A DNA stretch of 64,000 bases from CAZUGO01 sp964619935 (GTDB taxonomy: Bacteria; Planctomycetota; Phycisphaerae; UBA1845; CAIVHJ01): NCBI GenBank assembly GCA_964619935.1, contig CAZUGO010000085.1, positions 8,321 to 72,320 on the forward strand, read 5' to 3'. Below the pieces are notes generated by a model, which was not told the origin of the DNA, did not search any database, and saw only the letters and a list, made by a program, of their open reading frames with translations. Made by a program: the position numbers and the translations under genes. Shown in pieces: positions 55,823 to 64,000 of the stretch; within the stretch, counting starts at the first letter, position 1; each line of letters begins with the position of its first letter.

Positions 55823-55847
55823 GGCATTTTTCCTTTGCACTATTCGG

Positions 55848-55865
55848 TATGTATTCACTTACATA
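55848..55865. promoter_or_regulatory. TetR operator candidate upstream of the duplicated-domain gene
   Basis: TATGTA-TTCACT-TACATA is an inverted repeat with six-base arms 26 bases before the start codon at 55822. Its GTAAGT and ATACAT elements (minus strand) recur upstream of the TetR gene near 56519-56536. Confidence 0.4.
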
Positions 55866-55896
55866 TCCGCCAAAAAAAAGCCGCGCGGGACCGTCC

Positions 55897-56490
55897 CTAC
55901 GCGGCTGCCGCTTCCAATAGCACTCGTCCGATGTTGGCCACGAGCCGTCGCCGCTGGCGATCACTCAGTAGCCCCAATTCCCGCCCGATGTTGGCGACGG
56001 TCCCGAGGCCGACGAGCGCCCATGCGGTCAGGGCGGCATCGGGCGGCGACGGCGTCTGCCGCCGGGACCGGTGCGCCGCCACCTGCTCACGTACAAAACG
56101 CTGGTAGCGCCGATACATGTCGGCCAGCGCCGCCTGGATTTCGGGGTCGTCGGTCTCGCTCAAGCCGGCAAAGATGATGCGGTAGTGTCCGAATTCACCG
56201 TGGTGCCCAGCTTCGTAGTCGAGCAGTCTCTCCGCACCCGTCCGCACGTCGTCCTTCCCTGCCAGCAGCCCCTTCCACACTGCGACCGATAGTTCGTAGA
56301 CATAGGCGATCGCGGCAATGAACATCGCTTTCTTGTCGACCCACAGGCGATACAGGATATTCTCCTGCACACCGCAGCGCTGGGCGAGTTCCGCCGTGGT
56401 CGTTCGTCGATACCCCAAGTCTGCGAAGGCCCGGGCGACAACGGGCAGCAGTTCTCTACGTTTCTCAGCGATTTGACTGGGGCGAGGCAT
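55897..56490 (-). CDS. TetR/AcrR-family transcriptional regulator
   Basis: The 197-residue regulator has an N-terminal helix-turn-helix (RRELLPVVARAFADLGYRRT, then TTAELAQRCGVQENILYRLWVDKKAMF), the classic TetR recognition-helix layout, and a helical ligand-binding C-terminal domain. Such proteins repress genes until a small ligand binds (family knowledge). I chose ATG 56490 (MPRPSQIAEKRREL); a longer frame starts at 56532. It is upstream of and parallel to the duplicated-domain gene with 74 bp between, and both upstream regions contain similar GTAAGT/ATACAT elements. The RND efflux operon 6 kb away could be another target. Confidence 0.88.
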   Translation of the reverse strand: MPRPSQIAEKRRELLPVVARAFADLGYRRTTTAELAQRCGVQENILYRLWVDKKAMFIAAIAYVYELSVAVWKGLLAGKDDVRTGAERLLDYEAGHHGEFGHYRIIFAGLSETDDPEIQAALADMYRRYQRFVREQVAAHRSRRQTPSPPDAALTAWALVGLGTVANIGRELGLLSDRQRRRLVANIGRVLLEAAAA

Positions 56491-57122
56491 GTCCGGGCGA
56501 TCCTGACACGTGCGAAAAGTAAGTATCCGCATACATTATGCGCTGATTCCGCCGGCTGTCAAGCGACACCACGGAGCGATGTTGGCGGCGCGACCCCAGG
56601 CTGACCTGAGAGCCAATCCCGCCGGGCGCGGCGTCCCCGGGCACAACGCCATTTGCTGCTTGGGTTTGATGGTTGCGGCCCGGGGCTTGGGGCGGTGATT
56701 CCGCCCCGGGAGTTGCCAGGAGTCGGACCGAAGACACGCGCAGGTGGGGTGACGTGGACCAGGCTGCGATCTTGCGGGTCTACGGAAGCGGGTGGAGCGC
56801 ACGGACCCTACGGCTGGACGAAAGCCGGTTCCGCCAGTCAGGCGGCGGCGGCAGGGCAGTCGCCAGGCGTCGCCCAGCTGCGCATCCGGAATGCTCCAGC
56901 GACTGCTTTGGGGGATTTCGTTTCAGCCCGCCCCACAGGCGCCATGATGCGTCAAAACGCGAAGCCGTGCAATGGATTGCGAAACACAGTGTCGGCGGCT
57001 AGACTCCACCCAGTGCGGGTCCCGGAGCCATAGCGTCTGTTGCGGCCGGGGCCATGCGCCGCCGCGGGGTTAGCGCGTTCTGGCGCCACCGCGGCGAAAC
57101 TCAAACCGTGGAGGATAGGACG
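56491..57122. other. 632-bp intergenic region
   Basis: No convincing gene is seen. It includes an inverted repeat GTAT-CCGC-ATAC (56523-56534) just before the TetR gene, a strong hairpin GGGGCGG/CCGCCCC (56689-56707) and the upstream region of the di-heme cytochrome gene. Confidence 0.45.
56523..56534. promoter_or_regulatory. operator candidate for TetR autoregulation
   Basis: GTAT-CCGC-ATAC, extended to GTAAGT...ATACAT (56519-56536), lies 33 bases upstream of the TetR ATG. It resembles the repeat at 55848-55865 in half-site sequence but has a different spacing. Confidence 0.35.
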
Positions 57123-58529
57123 ATGAGACACACAACACAGAGAATCGGCTACATATTCCTGGGGTCGGTCGCCCTCGTGGTCGGTGTTTCGGGCGTCGGA
57201 TACGGCCAACCAACGAAGGAGCAGGCCTCGAGTTATGCCCCTGTCGACATCAAGGAGGCCTTCGCGACCATCATGGGCCGAATGAAGGCCGCGAAAGCGA
57301 CAGTGATGGAGCGGCAGGTGGACCTGCTCAATGAGCGGTACGACTTGAGCGACCGCCCGGTCCAGGGGCTGACGATGTCCGGAGGCAAGCCGATTCAGGA
57401 AGGGGTGCGGGTCAAGCTTCCGAAGGGATCCACTTGGGCGAATCTGGCGGCGATGGAACCCGACGCAATTCGTGACCAGGACCTGTTCCCCGCTGGATTC
57501 CTGCCCCTTCCACACCCGAATCATGCAGAAGGCGGCATGACCTTTCCGAAGTTCCACATCGACGAGATCAAGAAGCAGGAAGGGCGGGACCTGACGCGCT
57601 TCGACCTGGATTACGATCTTCCAGACCACTTTTTGCCAGAGTTCCCCGCACCCATCTACTTGACCACCCGGCCGGACCTCGGCGACGTCTCCCACAGAAA
57701 GCTGGTGACCATCGACAATTACTACGAGCTCTTCAACGGCCTTCTGAACCCCAAGCAGCTCGAAGGTCTGAGGTTGCTGGTGACCGCCTTCCCCCAGCAG
57801 CAGTTCAACCAGACGGAGGACCGCCGCTCGGAACGTCCAAGCCGTGGTGTGGCCTGCCTCGACTGCCACGCCAACGGGCACACCAACGCAGCGACTCATC
57901 TGGTGGGCGACATTCGTCCTCAGGAGTTCCGGCACCGCATCGACACGCCCCCGCTCCGTGGCGTGAATATCCAACGGCTCTTCGGATCGCAACGGGCTTT
58001 GAAGAGCGTTGAGGACTTCACCGAGTTCGAGCAGCGCGCCGCCTATTTTGACGGCGACCCCGTGATTGCCACCAAGAAGGGAGCCAACATTCTGGAGCGT
58101 GGCAGCCAGGTGCACGCCATGGCTGAGTTTCAAGCGCTCCTCGACTTTCCGCCGGCACCGAAGCTGGGTATCGATGGCAAAATTGATCCCCGAAAAGGCA
58201 CCGAGTCGGAAATGCGTGGGCAGGCCCTGTTCTTCGGCAAAGCGAACTGCGGCAGTTGCCACCCGGCGCCGTACTACACGGACAACCTGATGCACAACCT
58301 GAAGGCGGAGCGGTTCTACAAGCCGCGGATGATCAACGGGCGCATGGCCAGTGCCGATGGTCCGATCAAGACCTTCCCCTTGCGCGGAATCAAGGATTCG
58401 CCCTCCTACCTTCACGATGGGCGGCTCCTGACGCTGGAGGACACGGTCGAGTTCTTCAACCTGATTCTCGAGTTGAAACTCACTGATCCGGAGAAGCAGG
58501 ATCTCGTGGCGTTCATGCGTCAACTGTAG
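57123..58529 (+). CDS. di-heme cytochrome c peroxidase-like exported protein
   Basis: The 468-residue protein has a signal peptide (IFLGSVALVVGVSGVGYGQ) and two heme-c sites, CLDCH (about residue 249) and CGSCH (about residue 378). The C-terminal half contains FFGKANCGSCHPAPYYTDNLMHNL and PLRGIKDSPSYLHDGRLLTLEDTVEFFN, typical of the MauG/cytochrome c peroxidase superfamily. The N-terminal part is unlike standard peroxidases and could carry a separate function. It probably acts in the periplasm in peroxide reduction or protein oxidation. GGAGG lies upstream of the ATG at 57123. It is not obviously linked to the genes on either side. Confidence 0.82.
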   Translation: MRHTTQRIGYIFLGSVALVVGVSGVGYGQPTKEQASSYAPVDIKEAFATIMGRMKAAKATVMERQVDLLNERYDLSDRPVQGLTMSGGKPIQEGVRVKLPKGSTWANLAAMEPDAIRDQDLFPAGFLPLPHPNHAEGGMTFPKFHIDEIKKQEGRDLTRFDLDYDLPDHFLPEFPAPIYLTTRPDLGDVSHRKLVTIDNYYELFNGLLNPKQLEGLRLLVTAFPQQQFNQTEDRRSERPSRGVACLDCHANGHTNAATHLVGDIRPQEFRHRIDTPPLRGVNIQRLFGSQRALKSVEDFTEFEQRAAYFDGDPVIATKKGANILERGSQVHAMAEFQALLDFPPAPKLGIDGKIDPRKGTESEMRGQALFFGKANCGSCHPAPYYTDNLMHNLKAERFYKPRMINGRMASADGPIKTFPLRGIKDSPSYLHDGRLLTLEDTVEFFNLILELKLTDPEKQDLVAFMRQL

Positions 58530-58669
58530 GAACAGGAGCCGGCGGTGGTCGCAACCTGAGCTTGCAGGCGTTCGCGGCCGGGGTGCGCTGCCGTGAGTGA
58601 ACGGGGTTCGTCGGCCCGAGTCACGCGGCTGCCAGCCCGCAGCACGGCCTGCGGAGTACGGCAGTGTAA

Positions 58670-58921
58670 CCTGGAAAGCCGGCGTCGGCCGGCTTGCCGG
58701 TGGGCGAGTACCAAGCGGAGATCGCGGTCTGCTCAGCCCTGGCGGAATCCGTCGGCGAGGATCCGGTTGCGAATCACAGGCGGGTCCTCCCTTGGGTGAT
58801 CAGTGCTTCTTTCGATTTCTACCGGGACCTGGGCGTTGCTGCGAGCGAGGCGGCGTTTTTCCTGTCCTATGGCAACATGTTCTTGTGGACCCATGAACGC
58901 GTATTCGAACACGCCGTTTGA
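58670..58921 (+). pseudogene. short frame resembling the C-terminus of a DUF3141-like protein
   Basis: After a stop at 58667 a frame of 83 codons encodes VISASFDFYRDLGVAASEAAFFLSYGNMF and ends 29 bases inside the next gene. The segment recalls the C-terminal part of DUF3141 proteins, which often neighbour the same acyltransferase/kinase pair in other bacteria (recollection, not checked). No ATG exists; a TTG at 58694 could start it. It may be a truncated remnant or a small real protein translationally coupled to the next gene. Confidence 0.35.
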
Positions 58922-60290
58922 CAAGATCAAGATCGGACAGTCCGAAACCGTGTCGCGCACGCTGTCGCGGAGCGACATCGAGTCATTGGCGTTCGTCTCC
59001 GGTGACCTCGATGGCTACCACATCGAGGGCGACGGTGGGCCGGAAGCCGGGACATCGACCGAGGCCGTCGCTTCGGAAGCCTTTGTCAGCTACGTCCTGA
59101 ACCGCCGGTTTCCCGGTCCCGGCACGCGCGTGGCGGCCGTCGATCTGAAGTTCCGCGGGTGCCTGAGTATCGGCGACACGATCAGCGCGACGGTGACCGT
59201 GCGCGACAAGAAGGCCGACGGCGGACTGGTCATATTCGACTGCCGCTGCACCAATCAATCAGGCGAAGCGGTGGCCTTGGGAACCGCGACCGCGGCGGCG
59301 CCGCTGCAACCCATCAGCTACAGCGACCTGGCGACGCCGGAAGTGATCTTCCGAAGAACCGATGCCTTCGTCCGGCTGATCCGCGCCTGTGAGGGTCTTC
59401 CGCCGGTCTCGTGCGCCGTGGTGCACCCCTGCGATCGCGATTCATTGCTGGGGCCGCTTGAAGCAGCGCGTCGCAAGCTCATTGAATTGGTTCTGGTGGG
59501 ACCGGAAGCGAAGATTCGCGCGGTTGCCGCAGCGCACCAGGTGGACCTGAGCGGCTGTCGCATCGTCTCGACGGAGCACAGTGAGGAAGCAGCGGTCAAG
59601 GCGGTGGCCCTGGCCCGGTCGGGAGCGGTGCAGGCCCTCATGAAAGGAAGCCTGCACACCGAGGAGCTGATGGCCGCGGTGGTGCCGTCGGCGACGGGGC
59701 TGCGCACCGGACGGCGCATCAGTCACGCCTTCATTCTCGACGTTCCGACGTACCCGCGCCTGCTGATGGTGACCGACGCGGCGATCAATATCGCTCCCGG
59801 AGTGCGGGAAAAGGCGGATATCGTCCAGAACGCGATCGATCTGGCCCGCACCCTCGGCGTGGAGCGGCCCAAGGTGGCGATTCTGTCCGCCGTTGAAACC
59901 ATCAATCCCGCGATCCCATCGACGATCGATGCCGCGGTGCTCTGCAAAATGGCCGATCGCAAGCAGATCGTCGGCGGCCTGCTGGACGGCCCTCTGGCGC
60001 TTGACAGTGCCATCAGCGCTGAGGCGGTGAAGATCAAGAAGGTTGATTCCCCGGTCGCGGGCCAGGCCGACATCCTGCTGGCGCCCGATCTTGAAGCCGC
60101 GAACATACTTGCCAAGCAGCTTCAGTACCTGGCGGGCGCCGACAGCGCTGGCATCGTGCTGGGCACGCGCGTGCCGATCGTGCTGACCAGCCGGGCGGAT
60201 ACCGTGCGCACGCGCCTGGCGTCGGCAGCGGTGATGGCCCTCGTCGCGCACGCCCGACACCAGCCCGGCGCCGCGGCGCTGGTGCACTAG
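58893..60290 (+). CDS. bifunctional MaoC-type enoyl-CoA hydratase / phosphate acyltransferase
   Basis: The 465-residue protein fuses an N-terminal MaoC-like (R)-hydratase hot-dog domain (about residues 1-145; FVSGDLDGYHIEGDGGPEAG, FVSYVLNRRFPGPGTR, DLKFRGCLSIGDTI) to a phosphate acetyl/butyryltransferase domain (about 160-465; VALARSGAVQALMKGSLHTE, ISHAFILDVPTYPRLLMVTDAAINI). The second domain interconverts acyl-CoA and acyl phosphate, the substrate of the kinase next to it. ATG 58893 fits the hydratase start. The pair would convert short acyl-CoA to acid plus ATP, and could connect to PHA-derived hydroxyacyl-CoA (inference). Confidence 0.88.
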   Translation: MNAYSNTPFDKIKIGQSETVSRTLSRSDIESLAFVSGDLDGYHIEGDGGPEAGTSTEAVASEAFVSYVLNRRFPGPGTRVAAVDLKFRGCLSIGDTISATVTVRDKKADGGLVIFDCRCTNQSGEAVALGTATAAAPLQPISYSDLATPEVIFRRTDAFVRLIRACEGLPPVSCAVVHPCDRDSLLGPLEAARRKLIELVLVGPEAKIRAVAAAHQVDLSGCRIVSTEHSEEAAVKAVALARSGAVQALMKGSLHTEELMAAVVPSATGLRTGRRISHAFILDVPTYPRLLMVTDAAINIAPGVREKADIVQNAIDLARTLGVERPKVAILSAVETINPAIPSTIDAAVLCKMADRKQIVGGLLDGPLALDSAISAEAVKIKKVDSPVAGQADILLAPDLEAANILAKQLQYLAGADSAGIVLGTRVPIVLTSRADTVRTRLASAAVMALVAHARHQPGAAALVH

Positions 60291-60299
60291 GAGATCACC

Positions 60300-61502
60300 A
60301 TGTCGGACGCCATCGCAGTTCTGAATGCGGGTTCGTCAAGCATCAAGTTTTCAATGTACGCGGCCGAAGGCGATGATCTGCAGCTGCAACGAGGCGGGCA
60401 GATTGAGGGTCTGTTCACGGCGCCGCGATTCGTCGCGAAGGATGACGGCGGCCGCGTGGTCAGCGAGCACTCTTGGGGCGAAGGGACGCGACTCGGACAC
60501 GACGGCGGAATCCAGCACCTCTTCGAATTTCTGCGAAAGGAAGTTGTCCAGCACCGGCTGATCGGCGTGAGCCATCGGGTCGCCCATGGCGGAACACAAT
60601 ACACCCGACCGGTGCAGGTTGATGAAAGCGTGCTGCAAGCGCTCGAACGGCTCGTGCCGCTGGTGCCCTTGCATCAACCGCACAATCTGGCGCCGATTCG
60701 CGTCTTGTTGGAGCACGCCCCGCAGCTTCCGCAGATCGCCTGCTTCGACACCTCCTTCCATCACACCAATCCTCCGGTGTCCAAGCTGTTCGCGCTGCCG
60801 CTCGAATATGCCGAAGCGGGCGTTCGGCGCTACGGATTCCACGGCTTGTCCTACGAGTACATCGCCTCAATGTTGCCGCAGATCGACCGCAAGGCGGCCG
60901 CAGGGCGGACCATCGTGCTGCACCTGGGCAGCGGCTCAAGCATGTGCGCGATGCGCGGGGCGCACAGCGTGGCCAGCACGATGGGGCTCACCGGAGTCGA
61001 CGGCCTGCCCATGGGGACGCGCAGTGGAGCGCTCGATCCGGGCGTGCTGCTGTTCCTGATGGATCAGCGAAAGATGGATGCGCGGGCCATCGAGAAGTTG
61101 ATTTACGAACAGTCCGGGCTGCTCGGGGTGTCGGGAATCTCCAGCGACATGCGCACCCTGTTGGCCAGTGACAATCCACGGGCCCGACTGGCGATCGACA
61201 TCTACGTGTATCGAATCGGCCGCGAACTGGGCTCGCTGGTCGCGGCATTGAGCGGCCTGGATGCCCTGGTGTTCACCGCCGGCATTGGAGAGCGCGCCGC
61301 GGCCATCCGGGCCCGGGTGTGCCGCGAAGCAGCCTGGACCGGACTGCGGCTTGATGAAGCAGCGAACGCGGCCGGCGGCCCCCGAATCAGCACCGCCGAC
61401 AGCGCGGTGGCGGCGTGGGTCATTCCGACAAACGAGGAACTTATTCTGGCACGACACGCGAGCCGCATGCTCTCGAACCGTGAGCATGCCGGCGTTCGTT
61501 GA
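60300..61502 (+). CDS. acetate/propionate/butyrate kinase family protein
   Basis: The 400-residue kinase starts with the acetokinase signature VLNAGSSSIKFSMY and contains SHRVAHGGTQYTRP, CFDTSFHHTNP, RRYGFHGLSYEYI, VLHLGSGSSMCAMR, DTSMG-equivalent SVASTMGLTGVDGLPMGTRSG and VFTAGIGERAAAIR. It uses acyl phosphate and ADP to make ATP plus acid. GGAGA precedes the ATG and the gap to the acyltransferase gene is only nine bases, so both form one operon. Acetate or propionate/butyrate specificity cannot be read. Confidence 0.93.
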   Translation: MSDAIAVLNAGSSSIKFSMYAAEGDDLQLQRGGQIEGLFTAPRFVAKDDGGRVVSEHSWGEGTRLGHDGGIQHLFEFLRKEVVQHRLIGVSHRVAHGGTQYTRPVQVDESVLQALERLVPLVPLHQPHNLAPIRVLLEHAPQLPQIACFDTSFHHTNPPVSKLFALPLEYAEAGVRRYGFHGLSYEYIASMLPQIDRKAAAGRTIVLHLGSGSSMCAMRGAHSVASTMGLTGVDGLPMGTRSGALDPGVLLFLMDQRKMDARAIEKLIYEQSGLLGVSGISSDMRTLLASDNPRARLAIDIYVYRIGRELGSLVAALSGLDALVFTAGIGERAAAIRARVCREAAWTGLRLDEAANAAGGPRISTADSAVAAWVIPTNEELILARHASRMLSNREHAGVR

Positions 61503-61532
61503 GGTCATGCAATCAGACCAAGGAGATCCACG

Positions 61533-62183
61533 ATGATCGATACCAAGAAGCTGGCCGATAGCATTGACAGCGCGCTGTCCGCGATGGACGAAAAGCGCAA
61601 GGGCTTCCTGTCCGCCGAGACGCAGAAGTACCTGGAATGGGAGCAGCGCCTGGAGCGCATCAGCGGTGTGTTCGACAGCCTGCGCGAGGTCTGGAAGCCG
61701 CGATTGGAAGTGTTGATCAAGAAGTTTGGCGACCAGGTTGCGGCGAGTCCCAAGTTGACGCCGTCGACCCGCAGCATTGAACTCGAATTCAAGTCTGACG
61801 TGGCGAAGATCACTTTGCAATTTCAGGCGACGACGGACCACGATCTCTGCAAAGTCATCCTGAACTACGACCTGCGGATTATCCCGATTCTCATGCAGTT
61901 CGATTCGCACGCCGAGCTGGAGATGCCGGTCGACGCCGTCGATCGAGACGCCATCGCCCGTTGGATCGATGACCGGATTCTGTCATTCGTGCAGGTCTAT
62001 ATCTCCCTGCACGAAAACCCGTTTTACCTGCAGGATCACATGGTCCAGGATCCGGTTTCGGGCACGCGCTTTCCCAAGCTAATCGCAGGTGCGACTCTGC
62101 AACAGGACGGGCGCACGTACTACTTCATCAGCGAGGACACGCGGCAGACCTTCGAGGCCCGCAGGACCGGCAAGGCCAAGTAG
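61533..62183 (+). CDS. conserved-looking cytoplasmic protein of unknown function
   Basis: I do not recognise this 216-residue protein. It has no signal peptide or membrane helix. The first approximately 55 residues are helical and charged (MIDTKKLADSIDSALSAMDE, EWEQRLERISGVFDSLREVW), the middle is beta-rich (SIELEFKSDVAKITLQFQAT, VILNYDLRIIPILMQFDSHA) and the end is mixed (TLQQDGRTYYFISEDTRQTF). AAGGAG precedes the ATG at 61533, 30 bases after the kinase, so it belongs to the acyltransferase-kinase operon. Confidence 0.8.
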   Translation: MIDTKKLADSIDSALSAMDEKRKGFLSAETQKYLEWEQRLERISGVFDSLREVWKPRLEVLIKKFGDQVAASPKLTPSTRSIELEFKSDVAKITLQFQATTDHDLCKVILNYDLRIIPILMQFDSHAELEMPVDAVDRDAIARWIDDRILSFVQVYISLHENPFYLQDHMVQDPVSGTRFPKLIAGATLQQDGRTYYFISEDTRQTFEARRTGKAK

Positions 62184-62315
62184 GCTGCGGCGCTGCAAGC
62201 CGAGTGGGACGCTGCGGCGGGCGGCAGCGGGGCACGGCCGCCGGAGCATGTCGCGGCCGGGCGCGACCACTTGGGGGCAGCGCTGTGGACTCACAGGACA
62301 TGAGGTTGACTGACG

Positions 62316-63632
62316 ATGAAACCCGCAAAGCATGTGACTCAGGTCGGCGATCGCCGGCACCCGATCGACAGGCGGCGAGGTAGGAGCAGGCGCGTCTCAA
62401 GCGAGCGGGCCACGGCACTGGGCGGCCTGATGCTCGCCGCACTGTGCGGCGCCGAATGGGGCTGTCGATCCGATTCCCAGGCGGCGCCGCCTGCGCCCAC
62501 CCCTCCCGAGGTGACCCTCAGCCAGGTCGTGGAGCGGACCGTTGTCGACCACGAGGAGTTTACAGGTCGAACGGAGGCGGTGCATTTCGTCGAGGTGCGC
62601 TCGCGCGTGCGCGGCTATCTGAATGCGATTCACTTCAAGGAGGGCGACGAGGTCCAGGCGGGCGCGCTGCTGTTCGAGATCGACCCGCGTACCTTCCAGG
62701 CCGAGGTCAAGAACGCTGAGGGGCAGAAGGCACAATGGTCTGCCAAGCGTGATAAGGCTCAGGCGGACGTCACCCGCTATGAGAAGCTCGTGCCCAGCGG
62801 CGCCGCGAGCGCCCAGGATCTGGACAAGGCCCGTGCCGAGCTCGGGGAGGCGCTTGCCGCCATTCAATCGGCGGAAGCAATGGTCGAACGCGCTCAACTC
62901 GACCTGGAGTTTTCCAGGATTACAGCGCCCATCGACGGACAGGTCGGGCAGGCGCTCATCACCGTGGGCAATCTGGTGCCGTCGGACTCCGGAGGTTCCG
63001 ACGGCGTGCTGACGACCATTGTCTCCATGGATCCGATGTATGTGTACTTCACGGTGAACGAGCGATCACTGTTGAGAATCCGCGAGCAGTACAGAGCCGG
63101 GATGCCGGATGGCGCCGTCGCACCGCCGGTTGGCGAATTGAAGATTCCAGCGTATCTGGGCCTGGCAAACGAGGAGGGCTTTCCCCACACCGGCATGATC
63201 GATTTCGCAGACAATCAGGTCGATCCCGGCAGCGGGACGCTGCGCGTGCGCGCGCCCTTTGACAACGCACGCCGCGTGTTCAAGCCAGGACTCTTTGCAC
63301 GACTGCAGGTACCGGTCAGCGAACCCTACCAGGCCATTCTGGTGTCGCAGCAGGCCCTGGGAACGGATCAGGGTCAGAAATATGTTCTGGTGGTGAATGA
63401 CACCGGCGTCGTGGAACGGCGGTTCGTGAAAGTGGGGCCGCTGCAGGACGACGGACTTCAGGTGGTCTCCGCAGGTTTGCAGGCCGGTGAATGGATCGTC
63501 GTGAACGGCCTGCAGCGCGCCCGGCCGGGCAAGCCGGTCACGCCCCAGCGCGCCGCGATGCCGACGCGTGCCGTCGGAGCGAGCGCCCCGCGGCCCACAA
63601 CCCAGCCGGCTGCGGGGCCGCACCCCTCGTAG
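62316..63632 (+). CDS. RND efflux periplasmic adaptor (membrane fusion protein)
   Basis: The 438-residue adaptor has a basic N-terminus and a signal ending at Cys (LMLAALCGAEWGCRSD), so it is probably a lipoprotein. The lipoyl-like hybrid motif HFVEVRSRVRGYLNAIHFKE, then GDEVQAGALLFEIDP, a helical hairpin (residues about 125-200; AQADVTRYEKLVPSGAASAQ) and SMDPMYVYFTVNERSLL are standard for HAE1-type adaptors. A Pro/Ala/Thr tail ends the protein. GAGG precedes the ATG at 62316. It is 27 bp upstream of the RND pump and would link it to an outer-membrane channel. Confidence 0.92.
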   Translation: MKPAKHVTQVGDRRHPIDRRRGRSRRVSSERATALGGLMLAALCGAEWGCRSDSQAAPPAPTPPEVTLSQVVERTVVDHEEFTGRTEAVHFVEVRSRVRGYLNAIHFKEGDEVQAGALLFEIDPRTFQAEVKNAEGQKAQWSAKRDKAQADVTRYEKLVPSGAASAQDLDKARAELGEALAAIQSAEAMVERAQLDLEFSRITAPIDGQVGQALITVGNLVPSDSGGSDGVLTTIVSMDPMYVYFTVNERSLLRIREQYRAGMPDGAVAPPVGELKIPAYLGLANEEGFPHTGMIDFADNQVDPGSGTLRVRAPFDNARRVFKPGLFARLQVPVSEPYQAILVSQQALGTDQGQKYVLVVNDTGVVERRFVKVGPLQDDGLQVVSAGLQAGEWIVVNGLQRARPGKPVTPQRAAMPTRAVGASAPRPTTQPAAGPHPS

Positions 63633-63659
63633 CACGGGCGGTATCTGAGGAAGTTCGTC

Positions 63660-64000
63660 ATGTTCGCGACCGCATTCATCAATCGTCCCGTCTTCGCATG
63701 CGTCATATCGATCGTCACCATCCTGCTGGGCATCGTGGCCCTGCGGGCGCTGCCGATCGCCCAGTATCCGGAGATTGTTCCACCGACCATTCAGATCTCG
63801 GCCATCTACCCGGGGGCCAGCGCCAGGGTCGTCGCGGACACCGTGGCGACGCCGATTGAGCAGGAAGTCAACGGCGTCGAGAACATGCTGTATATGGCCT
63901 CCAAGTCGACGAATGACGGTCAGATGTATCTCGACGTCACTTTCAATGTGGGCACCGATCTGAACATGGCCCAAGTGCTTACCCAGAACCGCGTCGCGAT
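63660..64000 (+). CDS. RND multidrug efflux pump (AcrB/HAE1 type), cut by window edge
   Basis: Only the first approximately 113 residues are present. They match the start of hydrophobe/amphiphile efflux pumps: FINRPVFACVISIVTILLGI, then LRALPIAQYPEIVPPTIQIS, YPGASARVVADTVATPIEQ, EVNGVENMLYMASKSTNDGQ and YLDVTFNVGTDLNMAQVLTQ. The proton-driven pump exports drugs or metabolites from the inner membrane. GAGGAAG precedes ATG 63660. An outer-membrane factor gene is likely beyond the edge, which cannot be seen. Confidence 0.92.
   Translation, partial: MFATAFINRPVFACVISIVTILLGIVALRALPIAQYPEIVPPTIQISAIYPGASARVVADTVATPIEQEVNGVENMLYMASKSTNDGQMYLDVTFNVGTDLNMAQVLTQNRVA

Noticed and set aside
56653..57033. 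Plus-strand frame of 126 residues before the di-heme cytochrome
   Set aside because: Low-complexity composition, no ribosome-binding site and no motif; treated as non-coding.

Overview
This is a GC-rich (about 65% by eye) chromosomal window from a bacterium that most resembles the Planctomycetota, probably a Phycisphaerae-like lineage. The main reasons are exported proteins ending in paired dockerin-type calcium repeats with G-x-WG-x-C endings (17117-18079, 40121-42220, 47494-48858), many CRTAC1/ASPIC-UnbV proteins, Cys-rich secreted proteins and lipoproteins with APGC or TGGC signal ends. The assignment rests on protein style, not on a marker tree. No rRNA, tRNA, CRISPR array or intact insertion sequence was seen.

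Left part (1-19.3 kb). A cut-off NCS2 nucleobase permease, a beta-ureidopropionase-like amidohydrolase and a CoA-acylating methylmalonate/malonate semialdehyde dehydrogenase suggest reductive pyrimidine breakdown. Next come an exported protein with a WTY octapeptide repeat and a three-gene signalling operon read leftward (hybrid histidine kinase with two sensor modules, single-domain response regulator, response regulator fused to a PP2C/RsbU-type phosphatase). They are followed by two lipoproteins whose 3' ends overlap tail to tail, a type II NADH dehydrogenase, a secreted EF-hand protein, a four-cluster ferredoxin, a BaiN-type flavoprotein, a metallo-beta-lactamase-fold hydrolase, a dockerin/VWA protein and a zinc alcohol dehydrogenase.

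Polyhydroxyalkanoate (PHA) cluster (19.4-24.1 kb). The regulator phaR diverges from phasin, a short PhaE-like subunit, phaC (class III/IV) and an SDR. A convergent acetoacetyl-CoA reductase (phaB/fabG-like) closes the cluster. The phaR/phasin gap is AT-rich and holds an 18-bp-arm-total inverted repeat next to a good sigma-70-type promoter; two strong hairpins lie between phasin and the PhaE-like gene.

Cytochrome/beta-propeller cluster (24.2-40.0 kb). An ABC1/UbiB kinase-like gene is followed by a tightly packed, partly overlapping set: a membrane-anchored five-heme cytochrome with TPRs, two large CRTAC1/ASPIC-UnbV proteins (one with TPRs and an extra C-terminal domain), a TPR protein, two more CRTAC1-type proteins and a small VOC protein. 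This set is the best candidate here for a poorly described system: a surface or periplasmic electron-transfer or extracellular assembly whose function cannot be read from sequence.

Right part (40.1-64 kb). Two dockerin exoproteins share a long unnamed domain. They lie among the TypA/BipA GTPase, several lipoproteins (one with calcium loops alternating with collagen-like repeats, one with an Asn-rich linker), a DUF1579 protein, an aldehyde dehydrogenase and an ion-transporter-superfamily permease. After an approximately 1-kb region without a clear gene, ending in an AT-rich stretch near 54.4-54.6 kb, the gene style changes: a duplicated-domain exported protein beside a TetR regulator, a di-heme cytochrome, a MaoC-phosphotransacylase plus acetate/butyrate kinase pair with an unknown protein, and the start of an RND efflux operon cut by the right edge.
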